A stretch of DNA of 15,613 bases from Flavobacteriales bacterium UBA5422 (GCA_002409405.1 DHNG01000015.1:1-15613); one strand, 5' to 3'. Positions 1-7,325 are shown, counted from the first letter of the stretch. Numbers and translations are program-made. The notes: generated from the sequence alone by a model not told the origin.

Positions 1-711
1 AATCACGACAACATATGTTTTCTGTTTGTCGGCAATCGGTGCAATCCGATCCTTAAATAAGGTATGAATCATTTGCGGTGCATCGTCATCTCCATGCAGC
101 CAGTCAATATAATTTTTCTCAATGAATTTGGCAAAAAGCGTGTTGGCTTCTTTCTTCTGCATATTGAGAATTTCATTCATTCCGGAATCATCTGCACTTT
201 GTAATTCCAATTCCCAATAAAGAATTTTCCGGTAAATATCCGCCCATTCATCTGCATCCAGTCGCCCTCCCAACTGCATACCCAATTGTCTGAATTCTTG
301 CTGGTAGTTGGATGTTGTTTTTTGAGATACCAATTTGGACTGATCCAATATTTTCTTCAGGCTCAGCAGAATCTGGTTCGGGTTGACCGGCTTGATCAGG
401 TAATCGGCAATTTTACTTCCGATTGCCTCTTCCATGATGTATTCCTCTTCACTTTTCGTAATCATCACAACGGGAACGTGTGCTTTCTGCTCTTTGATCT
501 GACTCAGTGCCTCCAGCCCTGAAATTCCCGGCATGTTTTCATCGAGGAAGATCACATCAAATTGTTCCTCTGAATTGCGTTCCACCGCATCTACTCCGCT
601 ATTAACAGCCGTTACTGAATACCCTTTCGATTCCAGAAACAAGATGTGTGGTTTCAACAATTCGATTTCATCGTCTGCCCATAAAATTTTTACTTGCATG
701 CCTCCATTCAT
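1..711 (-). CDS. porX: PorX-type response regulator, N-terminal part (cut by left edge)
   Basis: PorX-like regulator of type IX secretion, read on the minus strand and open at the window edge. The 237 visible codons hold a CheY-like receiver domain. They show the acidic pocket (ADDE, residues 12-15), the phospho-acceptor Asp57 in FLDENMPG, Thr85 in VVMITKSEEE and Lys107 in LIKPVNP. A helical linker follows, with YQQEFRQLG and YWELELQ. In the PorX family (about 515 residues) a PglZ/alkaline-phosphatase-like domain follows; it would lie off the window. PorX is the partner of histidine kinase PorY and acts with an ECF sigma factor on T9SS genes. Two in-frame ATGs are possible, at 711 and 699. 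I chose 711 because the GGAGG before 699 is only one base away, too close to work as a ribosome site. No TAnnTTTG promoter lies directly upstream, so readthrough from the upstream outer-membrane gene is possible. Confidence 0.9.
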   Translation of the reverse strand, partial: MNGGMQVKILWADDEIELLKPHILFLESKGYSVTAVNSGVDAVERNSEEQFDVIFLDENMPGISGLEALSQIKEQKAHVPVVMITKSEEEYIMEEAIGSKIADYLIKPVNPNQILLSLKKILDQSKLVSQKTTSNYQQEFRQLGMQLGGRLDADEWADIYRKILYWELELQSADDSGMNEILNMQKKEANTLFAKFIEKNYIDWLHGDDDAPQMIHTLFKDRIAPIADKQKTYVVVI

Positions 712-722
712 TTTAGTTGGTG

Positions 723-735
723 ATTTGTTACAAAT
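723..735. promoter_or_regulatory. Palindrome just upstream of porX (possible operator)
   Basis: The sequence ATTTGTTACAAAT has two perfect 6-nt arms around one base. It ends 12 nt before the porX start at 711 and overlaps the foot of the neighbouring hairpin by three bases (733-735). It could be a protein-binding site, or just the AT-rich tail of that hairpin. No known regulator consensus was recognised. Confidence 0.25.
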
Positions 736-761
736 ACGGGGCAACAATGCTGCCCCGTATT
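733..761 (-). terminator. Strong hairpin between the OMP gene and porX
   Basis: An 11-bp perfect stem (733-743 paired with 751-761) encloses a 7-nt loop, with a GC-rich core of CGGGGC/GCCCCG. It lies 35 nt beyond the stop of the minus-strand outer-membrane gene and 22 nt before the porX start. On the minus strand the stem is followed by TTTGTAACAAA rather than a continuous T-run. It may therefore be a leaky terminator or an mRNA-stabilising element that sets the ratio of OMP to porX transcript. Confidence 0.6.
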
Positions 762-796
762 CAAATAACTGTATAAAAAATATGTTGTTTGCTCAA

Positions 797-1486
797 TCAA
801 TAGATCTCTTTTCTGAAGCCAAGATTAAAATTGAAAAATACCGGTTTGTACAATGAACTTGGGATTCCTTGTGTACTCGGGATTCCAAACAAGGTCAACT
901 GTGGATTGAAGTCAAAATAAAAACTCCCGAACGCAGGTATCGTGTACTTGACCCCACCTGTAAAACCTACTGCCAATCGGATGATTGTTCCTTTTTCACG
1001 CCCATCCGGATATTGTGTCATATCCAATGTATACTTCTCCGCATCGTAGTCTCCAAAGCGGTTTCCATATTTCACCGAATTGACAATCAATGCCAGGTTT
1101 GTTCCTCCGTAAAGAGAAAATCCTTCGTCAAATCCGTTGATCAGGTAATAGCGTGTTCCTCCGTCAATCATGAAATAACCGATGGAAGTAACATTCTCCA
1201 GAGAAACGTTAACCCATTGCGGGTCTGTGTTCGCATCTTTTGCAATTGCTGCCAGATCCCCGATGTATTCTGTCTTATTCTGGTTGAACAAATATGTTGC
1301 TCTACCATAAAAAGTCACCTCATTATTTCTGGGGATCTCAACATTAAAATGCAATCCGTAGAACGGCTTGCCGTTTCCGAATTCAAACATGAAACTCGGA
1401 CCTCCCCCCACGCTGAACTGTGCAGAAACGATTCCTGCCATCAGTAAAAATGAAGCTAATAGTGTGTTTTTTACTGCTCTAACCAT
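797..1486 (-). CDS. Small outer-membrane beta-barrel protein
   Basis: A 229-residue exported protein. Residues 1-22 form a signal peptide (positive start, hydrophobic core, cleavage expected after SA before Q). The rest alternates Gly/aromatic-rich strands with polar turns, for example GGGPSFMFEFGNG, YGRATYLF, GGTRYYLI and FYFDFNPQLTLFG. It ends FNLGFRKEIY with a C-terminal aromatic. This pattern fits an 8- to 10-strand porin-like barrel of the kind common in Bacteroidota. The substrate or role cannot be read from sequence. The ATG at 1484-1486 lies inside the end of tag, giving a 16-nt overlap in a different frame, so it is probably translated from the same mRNA. A shorter start would cut into the signal peptide. 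Confidence 0.75.
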   Translation of the reverse strand: MVRAVKNTLLASFLLMAGIVSAQFSVGGGPSFMFEFGNGKPFYGLHFNVEIPRNNEVTFYGRATYLFNQNKTEYIGDLAAIAKDANTDPQWVNVSLENVTSIGYFMIDGGTRYYLINGFDEGFSLYGGTNLALIVNSVKYGNRFGDYDAEKYTLDMTQYPDGREKGTIIRLAVGFTGGVKYTIPAFGSFYFDFNPQLTLFGIPSTQGIPSSLYKPVFFNFNLGFRKEIY

Positions 1487-2013
1487 TTTGGTTTGTTTTT
1501 TATCACTTCATCAAAAATAATGCATTTTTCAATATGTGCGCCTTTTAAATAACCTGTGCTCATTAAAAATTCATTGACGATTTCTCCGCCTGTGAATTTA
1601 AAGCGCTTTTTGAACAACTTTACCCACTCTTCTTTGGTTGTCAGCCCCTGATCATCCAACCATTGTTTAAACGAACCATTTTCCTCCTGAATATCCAGAA
1701 TTTGCTGTGCATTGTATATGGCAGCATTCACTTTCAAGCGGTTGCGGATGATTCCGGGATCACTCAGTAACCGTTCCTGGTCTTTCTCCGTATATGCAGC
1801 CACTTTTTGGATATCAAAATCGCTGTATGCTTTTCGGAATGAGGTTTCTTTTTTCAGAATAATATCCCAGGACAAACCAGCCTGGTTAATCTCCAACAAC
1901 AGTCGGCCAAACAATTCATTATCATCTACAATGGGGAAACCATACTTTGTATCATGATAGATGCGGTGAATGTGGTTTTCCGGTAAGTTTTTACAAAAAT
2001 CACAATATGACAT
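1471..2013 (-). CDS. tag: DNA-3-methyladenine glycosylase I
   Basis: Base-excision repair enzyme that removes 3-methyladenine from alkylated DNA. At 180 residues it is close to E. coli Tag (187). The family zinc site is intact: Cys4, His20 (in IYHD), His160 and Cys164 in the HxxxC arrangement near the C-terminus. The substrate pocket LEINQAGLSW (residues 40-49) matches E. coli LEGQQAGLSW, including the conserved Glu (E41) and Trp (W49). GIIRNRLK is also conserved. It is the first gene of a minus-strand run, and the overlapping outer-membrane gene follows. The ATG at 2011-2013 sits right behind a promoter element, so the transcript may have almost no leader. Confidence 0.95.
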   Translation of the reverse strand: MSYCDFCKNLPENHIHRIYHDTKYGFPIVDDNELFGRLLLEINQAGLSWDIILKKETSFRKAYSDFDIQKVAAYTEKDQERLLSDPGIIRNRLKVNAAIYNAQQILDIQEENGSFKQWLDDQGLTTKEEWVKLFKKRFKFTGGEIVNEFLMSTGYLKGAHIEKCIIFDEVIKNKPKWLEQ

Positions 2014-2017
2014 GTAA

Positions 2018-2025
2018 CAAAGATA
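2018..2025 (-). promoter_or_regulatory. -7 element of the tag promoter (TATCTTTG)
   Basis: Read on the minus strand this is TATCTTTG, a perfect match to the Bacteroidota -7 consensus TAnnTTTG. A T-rich TTTTA lies about 16 nt upstream (near 2041-2045) as a poor -33 element. The transcription start would fall around 2011-2013, on or next to the tag ATG. Confidence 0.45.
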
Positions 2026-2188
2026 TGACGTTCTCAGGTATAAAACGCATCCCTTTTCTTAATATTTTATAATACGGATTTATTTTTTAGCTTATCCTTG
2101 CCGCTACTTTATTACCAACCGGACAATACGTGGTAAAAAAAGGGCGCTTATACAATTCCAAAAAGTTTTTACACCTTTTTGAAATCCC

Positions 2189-2218
2189 TTTTTTTACTCA
2201 GGTTTATATGTAATTTTG
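2189..2218 (+). promoter_or_regulatory. Promoter of the DUF983 gene
   Basis: TAATTTTG at 2211-2218 is a perfect TAnnTTTG -7 element. A TTTT at 2189-2192, 18 nt upstream, can serve as the -33 element. The expected transcript start near 2225 leaves a leader of about 20 nt before the ATG at 2246. The rest of the divergent region 2014-2245 is AT-rich and shows no gene. Confidence 0.5.
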
Positions 2219-2245
2219 CAGTATAATTATTAAACTAAATCAGAG

Positions 2246-2671
2246 ATGGCACTTCAGAAAGGATCTAAATTGTATAGCATTGTAAAGTTCAAATGCCCAC
2301 AATGTCAGGAAGGTGATTTTTTCATTTCTCACCCATATGATTTTAAAAACATGGGAAAACCACACGAACATTGTTCCGAATGTGGAATGAAACTATCAAA
2401 AGAGCCTGGTTTTTACTTTGGCGCCATGTACGTATCCTACGCATTTGGTGTTGCCCTGTTTGTTGCAGTCATCGTTTTGTATTACCTCATCTTCAGAAGC
2501 ATTGATGTCTGGAATATGTTGATTATTGTCGGAGTTATTTCCGTTATCACTGCTCCATTCAATTATGCGCTGTCTAAAATTGTCTGGGCCAATATTTTTA
2601 TCCGTTATAACAAAGATGCAGCAGCAGAATACAAGCACAAGCAGCACATTGTTCCGGGTAAAACTGCCTGA
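2246..2671 (+). CDS. DUF983 family zinc-ribbon membrane protein
   Basis: A 141-residue protein of the DUF983 family, common in Bacteroidota and Alphaproteobacteria; its function is not established. The N-terminus has a zinc-ribbon made of CPQC (Cys17, Cys20) and CSEC (Cys43, Cys46). The motif PGFYFGAMYVSY, typical of the family, follows and leads into a first membrane segment (about 57-83). A second runs from about 88 to 115. The C-terminus is short, charged and Lys/His-rich. It has its own promoter and stands alone on the plus strand between tag and the convergent sugar amidotransferase. Its TGA (2669-2671) directly abuts the TGA of that gene. Confidence 0.9.
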   Translation: MALQKGSKLYSIVKFKCPQCQEGDFFISHPYDFKNMGKPHEHCSECGMKLSKEPGFYFGAMYVSYAFGVALFVAVIVLYYLIFRSIDVWNMLIIVGVISVITAPFNYALSKIVWANIFIRYNKDAAAEYKHKQHIVPGKTA

Positions 2672-3802
2672 TCAGAAACTACCTAACTTTTCTTTCTTGA
2701 AGAGTTTTCGGTAGGTATCGTAGATCAACTTTAATCGTTTTTCATCATTGGGGTAATCGGTATACCATTTTGCAGGTGCTGAAATAATCCGGTCAAATTC
2801 TTCTCTTGGAATTCCTAATTTCTTAGAAATATACGCCTTCTCCTGTTCCACTTTTTCATCGGAATAAGGTTTTGTCTGCAAGAGCTCCAACGCTGCTTCC
2901 CGTGAAATTTCTTTGTTACAGATTTGTGTCGCCAGCGTTGCGCGTCGGTAATCAATTCCGAATTTCTCATACAGGTAGTACGACTGAATAAATCCTGTAT
3001 ACTTGGATTCATAATGTTTTCCTCCGTAGTATTTCCATCCCAGTTCTTTTTCAAGGAAAGCCATTGCATCTTCTTTGTTGTAGGGAACTGTATTCAGCAC
3101 GTAAAAGAAATTGATCTTTTTCACCAACTTGTAGTACATTTCTTTCTTAAATCCAAACGTCGGGAAGGTTTTGAGTGAACGGGTTCCAAACTGCTTGTAG
3201 ATATTTTTGAAATACCGCATATCTTTTGCATTGTAATGCCAGTGTTTCGGGAGAATCCCTTCCGTCGCGAAATTTCCGCCACTCACAATGTGCTTGATTC
3301 CATATTTAGCTGCCGTTTTGTGCAGAACAGCAGGAATAGCAATATCCGTGGGAGTTTCTGCTTCCGGAACACCTGCTTTCAGAAATGCAAGCTGTAAATC
3401 TCTGAATTCGTTCCAATCCAAGACAAAACTTTCGTAATCAATTCCTAATTTTCGGGCAATGTTTTTAATGTTCTGGACCGCTTCCTCCGAATTCCATCCA
3501 TTGTCGAGATGAACCGCCAACACTCTCAAGCCATTTTGCTTACAGATATATGCGGCATACGAACTGTCGATTCCTCCGCTCAAACCGAGTACAACATCGT
3601 ACTCCTTTCCTGCTCCGTCTTTTTTGATCGCCGAAACACGTTGTTTAAATTCTTGTTCTGATTTTTCCGGGTTGTACTGATATCTGGAGCGAACATCTAT
3701 AAATTCTGTGCAATGATTGCATTCCCCTTTCTCATTAAATGAGATTTGAGGATCAGTCGTATCCATTACACAACGAACACATATTTGATATGGCACATTC
3801 AT
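2672..3802 (-). CDS. N-acetyl sugar amidotransferase (WbpG/PseA type)
   Basis: A 376-residue PP-loop ATP-pyrophosphatase enzyme of the family that converts an acetamido group on an LPS or flagellin sugar to an acetamidino group. It uses ATP and ammonia supplied by partner HisH/HisF-type subunits. An N-terminal double CxxC zinc knuckle (Cys8, Cys11, Cys28, Cys31) precedes the PP-loop LSGGIDSSY (residues 74-82). GGKHYESKYTGF and the C-terminal EEFDRIIS/WYTDYPND region agree with the family. A TTG start at 3829 is open in frame, but it overlaps the promoter's -7 element, so ATG 3802 is the real start. It lies 91 nt downstream of the HisF-like gene on the same strand, as in wbpG-hisH2-hisF2 clusters, but no hisH is present. 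The exact sugar substrate is unknown. Confidence 0.88.
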   Translation of the reverse strand: MNVPYQICVRCVMDTTDPQISFNEKGECNHCTEFIDVRSRYQYNPEKSEQEFKQRVSAIKKDGAGKEYDVVLGLSGGIDSSYAAYICKQNGLRVLAVHLDNGWNSEEAVQNIKNIARKLGIDYESFVLDWNEFRDLQLAFLKAGVPEAETPTDIAIPAVLHKTAAKYGIKHIVSGGNFATEGILPKHWHYNAKDMRYFKNIYKQFGTRSLKTFPTFGFKKEMYYKLVKKINFFYVLNTVPYNKEDAMAFLEKELGWKYYGGKHYESKYTGFIQSYYLYEKFGIDYRRATLATQICNKEISREAALELLQTKPYSDEKVEQEKAYISKKLGIPREEFDRIISAPAKWYTDYPNDEKRLKLIYDTYRKLFKKEKLGSF

Positions 3803-3826
3803 AGATGCATGATTTTTCAGTGTTGA

Positions 3827-3858
3827 CAAAAATAGAATAATAATTGATTAATTAACAA
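3827..3858 (-). promoter_or_regulatory. Promoter of the sugar amidotransferase gene
   Basis: On the minus strand TATTTTTG (3827-3834) matches TAnnTTTG exactly, and a TTG (3856-3858) lies 21 nt upstream. The transcript would begin near 3820, about 18 nt before the ATG at 3802. This makes the open TTG at 3829 impossible as a start codon on that transcript. It suggests transcription independent of the HisF-like gene upstream. Confidence 0.5.
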
Positions 3859-3893
3859 CTGTCAGAAGCAATATTCTTTCAGAACAGGTCAAA

Positions 3894-4652
3894 TTATTCC
3901 CCTAAATCTACCTCATCTTTTTCAGGATAGTTGATCAACACACCGCGTTTCTTACCCTGGTAAACAAATAAGCTACCTGCAGCAGAAGCACTTGCATACC
4001 CTTCCTGGTGAACCAGCGACAGGTCTTTGTAATCTCCGGCCCCTCCCAGCGCAACAACCGGAATGGTAGTGACTTCAGAAATGGAGTGAACCAGCTCAAT
4101 GTCATATCCACTCATTGAACCATCCTTTTCGATGGATTGAACAATAATCTCTCCCGCTCCTTTTTCCTGCATCAATTGCGCAAACTCAACAGGGGAATAA
4201 GCAGAGGCAGTTGTTCCTGCATGACTATACACTTTATTGCTTTTCAGAAATGGTTTCCGTACATCCATGCACACAGCAATTGTTGAGGATCCGAATGTAA
4301 CCGCCGCTTCCCGGATAAACCCGGGATTTGTTACCGCTGCAGAACAGATCACCACCTTTTCAGCTCCTGAACTGATAATATCCTGGATGTGTTGAAGGGT
4401 TTGAATCCCTCCTCCGACTGCAAACGGCATATTGGCTTCCTCTCCGATTTCCGTTATTAATTCGGTAGAAATCAATCGTTTTTTACGAGTTGCTTCAATA
4501 TCCAGAAAGACCAGTTCATCTGCATGTAAGTCATTAAAGATACGCACAGCATTAATCGGATCACCAATATAACGGTGGTCTTTAAATTTGATTGATTTTA
4601 CCAATCCTTTCTCCGAAAGTAGTAAAACAGGTATGATGCGCAATCTTGACAT
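3894..4652 (-). CDS. HisF-like (beta/alpha)8 barrel protein, partner of the sugar amidotransferase
   Basis: A 252-residue protein clearly related to imidazole-glycerol-phosphate synthase subunit HisF. It has RIIPVLLL at strand 1, HADELVFLDI, FAVGGGIQ, CMDVRK, KGAGEIIVQSIEKDGSMSGYD and ALGGAG. Of HisF's two catalytic Asp residues, the second (in CMDV) is kept. The first (CLD in E. coli HisF) is Leu (VLL). That change fits the HisF2/LPS subfamily, where the barrel delivers ammonia to a WbpG/PseA-type amidotransferase instead of making histidine. The amidotransferase gene lies just downstream. The start is ATG 4650-4652; the frame stays open upstream through the clpC terminator, but that stretch has no HisF similarity. 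No clear promoter precedes it. Confidence 0.85.
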   Translation of the reverse strand: MSRLRIIPVLLLSEKGLVKSIKFKDHRYIGDPINAVRIFNDLHADELVFLDIEATRKKRLISTELITEIGEEANMPFAVGGGIQTLQHIQDIISSGAEKVVICSAAVTNPGFIREAAVTFGSSTIAVCMDVRKPFLKSNKVYSHAGTTASAYSPVEFAQLMQEKGAGEIIVQSIEKDGSMSGYDIELVHSISEVTTIPVVALGGAGDYKDLSLVHQEGYASASAAGSLFVYQGKKRGVLINYPEKDEVDLGE

Positions 4653-4679
4653 GAAGCAATAGATTTGTCTGCAGGGGTT

Positions 4680-4714
4680 AAAAAAAGTGGGCTTCGTTTT
4701 CACTTCGCCCACTT
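4680..4714 (-). terminator. Intrinsic terminator of clpC
   Basis: On the minus strand, 24 nt past the clpC stop, an 8-bp perfect stem AAGTGGGC/GCCCACTT (4707-4714 with 4685-4692) encloses a 14-nt loop. It is followed by a run of T (4680-4684). This is a standard Rho-independent terminator. It ends only 27 nt before the HisF-like start codon. Confidence 0.85.
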
Positions 4715-4737
4715 CTGTTTTTATTATTAATAACTGA

Positions 4738-7269
4738 TTATTTCGCTTTTTGCTTGGATTTCCCTTTCTCAATTACGACCGACAGTCCGTCTTCCGTTTC
4801 ATTCAGGTCCATTTTTATTGTGTCTCCTTCGTGCAGGGAAGATTTAATAATTTCTTCCGCCAACGGATCTTCGATGTATTTCTGGATTGCTCTCTTCAAT
4901 GGACGCGCACCAAATTTTTCATCATATCCTTTGTTGACGATGAAATCTTTTGCTTTCTCTGTCAATTCGATCTGGTAACCAAGATTGTTCAGACGGGAAT
5001 ACAACTTCGCCAACTCCAGATCAATGATCTTATGAATATCTTCTCGTTTCAACGAGTTAAACATGATCATATCATCAACCCTGTTGAGGAACTCCGGTGC
5101 AAATGCTTTTCGCAATGCATTTTGAACAACGATCTGTGCATTTTCATCCCTTGCTTCTTCTTTTGCTTTCGTTCCAAATCCTACTCCGGATCCGAAATCT
5201 GCCAATTGACGTGCACCAATGTTGGATGTCATGATCAGAATGGTGTTTTTGAAATCGATTTTTCTTCCGAGTCCGTCTGTCATGTGTCCATCGTCCAATG
5301 CCTGTAACAACAAATTGAATACATCCGGGTGTGCTTTCTCAATTTCATCCAGTAAGACAATCGAGTACGGTTTTCTTCTCACTTTTTCCGTCAACTGACC
5401 ACCTTCTTCATACCCAACGTATCCCGGAGGCGCTCCCACCAAACGGGAGATAGAGAATTTTTCCATGTACTCCGACATGTCGATCCGAATAAGTGAATCC
5501 GTTGAATCAAACAGGTATTTCGCCAGTACTTTTGCCAATTGCGTTTTACCAACTCCTGTTGGTCCGAGGAAGAAGAATGAACCGATTGGTTTGTTCGGAT
5601 CTTTCAATCCTGCTCTGTTTCGTTGAATCGCTTTTACAACTTTATTAACAGCTTCGTCCTGCCCGATTACACTTCCTTTCAAATCCTCCGCCATCGTTGC
5701 CAACTTCGCCGTTTCAGACTCAGACACACGTGTTACAGGCACTCCTGACATCATTGAGACAACCTCAGCGACATCTTCTTCCGTAACAATTACACGGTTA
5801 TTTTTAGATTCTTCTTCCCATTTACGTTTTTCTACTTCCAGCTGTTCCTGTAATTTACGTTCTTTATCGCGAAGCTCAGCTGCTTTTTCGTACTGTTGTG
5901 ATTTCACAACTTCCGTTTTTTCATCTTTCAGGCTCTCAATTTGCTCTTCAATATCAACGATTTCTTTGGGCACATTGATATTCGTGATGTGCACGCGGGA
6001 ACCCACCTCATCCAACGCATCAATTGCTTTATCCGGCAAATGACGATCTGTAATGTAACGTTCTGTCAATTTGACACACGCATCAATCGCTTCCGGAGTG
6101 TATGTCACCGAGTGGTGGTCTTCATAACGTTCCTTGATGTTATTCAGAATTTGTGTCGTCTCTTCAATTGTTGTCGGCTCAATAATCACCTTCTGGAATC
6201 GGCGCTCCAATGCTCCGTCTTTCTCAATATATTGACGGTATTCATCCAATGTTGTTGCTCCGATTGCCTGCATTTCACCACGTGCCAATGCGGGTTTGAA
6301 CATATTCGATGCATCCAGTGATCCGGAAGCACCTCCTGCCCCGATAATTGTATGAATCTCATCAATGAACAAGATAATATCCGGATTTTTCTCAATTTCC
6401 TGCATGACTGCTTTCATCCGTTCTTCGAACTGTCCTCTGTATTTTGTTCCGGCAACCAGTGACGCCAGATCAAGAGAAATGACCCGCTTATTGAACAAGA
6501 CACGGGATACTTTTCGTTGCACGATACGCAATGCCAGTCCTTCAGCAATGGCACTTTTTCCGACTCCTGGTTCACCGATCAGAATCGGGTTATTCTTCTT
6601 TCTTCTGGACAAAATCTGACTTACGCGTTCGATTTCCTTTTCACGCCCTACAATCGGGTCCAAACGTCCGGCTTCTGCCATTTTTGTCAAATCTCTTCCG
6701 AAATTATCCAACACAGGTGTTTTTGATTTCGGATCTGCTTGTCTTCTTTGCGCACCAAAAGAGTCTTGCCCTTCATCCTCTCCGGAACCAGGGAATTCTG
6801 CTCTTGGAGCTTCGTTCATTTCGTCGTTATGTTCTGTCATCATCGTCTCTAATTCGTCTTTTACATTGTCATAAATCACACCGTATTTGTTCAACACACG
6901 GCATGCTACACTATCTTCCGCTTTCAGGATAGACAGCAATAAATGTTCCGTACCAATCATCGCGCTCTTAAACAGCTTCGATTCCAGGTAGGTCATTTTC
7001 AACACTTTTTCAGCTTGCTTTACCAGCGGTATCTGTCCTGCATTACTGTATACCTGGTTCGACTTTATCAGACTTGATTCAACCTCTGTGCGAATATGTC
7101 GCAGGTCAAGATTAAACTCATTTAAAATCCGAATAGCCGTACCATCTCCCTCACGGATAAGTCCCAACAACAGATGCTCTACACCAATAAAATCGTTACC
7201 AAGGCGCAACGCCTCTTCCCGGCTGTATCCGATGACATCTTTTACTCTAGGTGAAAATTTAGCCTCCAT
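4738..7269 (-). CDS. clpC: ClpC-type AAA+ unfoldase (Clp protease ATPase subunit)
   Basis: An 843-residue cytosolic Hsp100 ATPase that unfolds substrates and feeds them to ClpP. The double Clp-N repeat covers about residues 3-145, followed by an acidic linker. AAA module 1 has Walker A GEPGVGKS (232-239) and Walker B ILFIDEIH (299-306). The middle domain is a short coiled coil with a UVR motif (about 441-485), the ClpC hallmark. AAA module 2 has Walker A GPTGVGKT (569-576) and Walker B IVLLDEIE (637-644). The VGF at 696-698 sits at the ClpP-docking loop. A TTG start at 7287 is open, but ATG 7269 (MEAKFSPRV) matches the usual family start and has GAGTAAGAG just upstream. It is divergent from gyrA and ends at a clear terminator. 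Confidence 0.96.
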   Translation of the reverse strand: MEAKFSPRVKDVIGYSREEALRLGNDFIGVEHLLLGLIREGDGTAIRILNEFNLDLRHIRTEVESSLIKSNQVYSNAGQIPLVKQAEKVLKMTYLESKLFKSAMIGTEHLLLSILKAEDSVACRVLNKYGVIYDNVKDELETMMTEHNDEMNEAPRAEFPGSGEDEGQDSFGAQRRQADPKSKTPVLDNFGRDLTKMAEAGRLDPIVGREKEIERVSQILSRRKKNNPILIGEPGVGKSAIAEGLALRIVQRKVSRVLFNKRVISLDLASLVAGTKYRGQFEERMKAVMQEIEKNPDIILFIDEIHTIIGAGGASGSLDASNMFKPALARGEMQAIGATTLDEYRQYIEKDGALERRFQKVIIEPTTIEETTQILNNIKERYEDHHSVTYTPEAIDACVKLTERYITDRHLPDKAIDALDEVGSRVHITNINVPKEIVDIEEQIESLKDEKTEVVKSQQYEKAAELRDKERKLQEQLEVEKRKWEEESKNNRVIVTEEDVAEVVSMMSGVPVTRVSESETAKLATMAEDLKGSVIGQDEAVNKVVKAIQRNRAGLKDPNKPIGSFFFLGPTGVGKTQLAKVLAKYLFDSTDSLIRIDMSEYMEKFSISRLVGAPPGYVGYEEGGQLTEKVRRKPYSIVLLDEIEKAHPDVFNLLLQALDDGHMTDGLGRKIDFKNTILIMTSNIGARQLADFGSGVGFGTKAKEEARDENAQIVVQNALRKAFAPEFLNRVDDMIMFNSLKREDIHKIIDLELAKLYSRLNNLGYQIELTEKAKDFIVNKGYDEKFGARPLKRAIQKYIEDPLAEEIIKSSLHEGDTIKMDLNETEDGLSVVIEKGKSKQKAK

Positions 7270-7317
7270 ACTCTTACTCGTTTTCAATGGATAAAATTGC
7301 GTATTTATCCTTGTTTA

Positions 7318-7325
7318 CAAAATTA
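7318..7325 (-). promoter_or_regulatory. -7 element of the clpC promoter (TAATTTTG)
   Basis: Read on the minus strand this is TAATTTTG, an exact match to TAnnTTTG. It would start transcription near 7311 with a leader of about 42 nt. No good -33 element is seen at the usual spacing, so the call rests on the -7 element and its position. Confidence 0.4.

Noticed and set aside
869..1447. A 192-codon plus-strand open frame opposite the outer-membrane gene
   Set aside because: The opposite strand encodes a protein with signal peptide and barrel pattern; this frame has Cys-rich, featureless sequence.
2159..2181. CAAAAAG-N9-CTTTTTG inverted repeat upstream of the DUF983 gene
   Set aside because: Short arms made of A and T runs are expected by chance in such AT-rich intergenic DNA.
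3803..3829. Nine extra N-terminal codons from a TTG start on the sugar amidotransferase
   Set aside because: The TTG overlaps the predicted -7 element and would precede the transcription start; ATG 3802 gives the family-like N-terminus.
4653..4772. Forty extra N-terminal codons on the HisF-like protein
   Set aside because: They would run through the clpC terminator and into the clpC coding end and have no HisF similarity.
4750..5307. A 185-codon plus-strand open frame opposite the end of clpC
   Set aside because: It is antisense to a strongly conserved ClpC region, rich in Phe/Cys with no domain pattern, and has no promoter. It is a shadow of the real gene.
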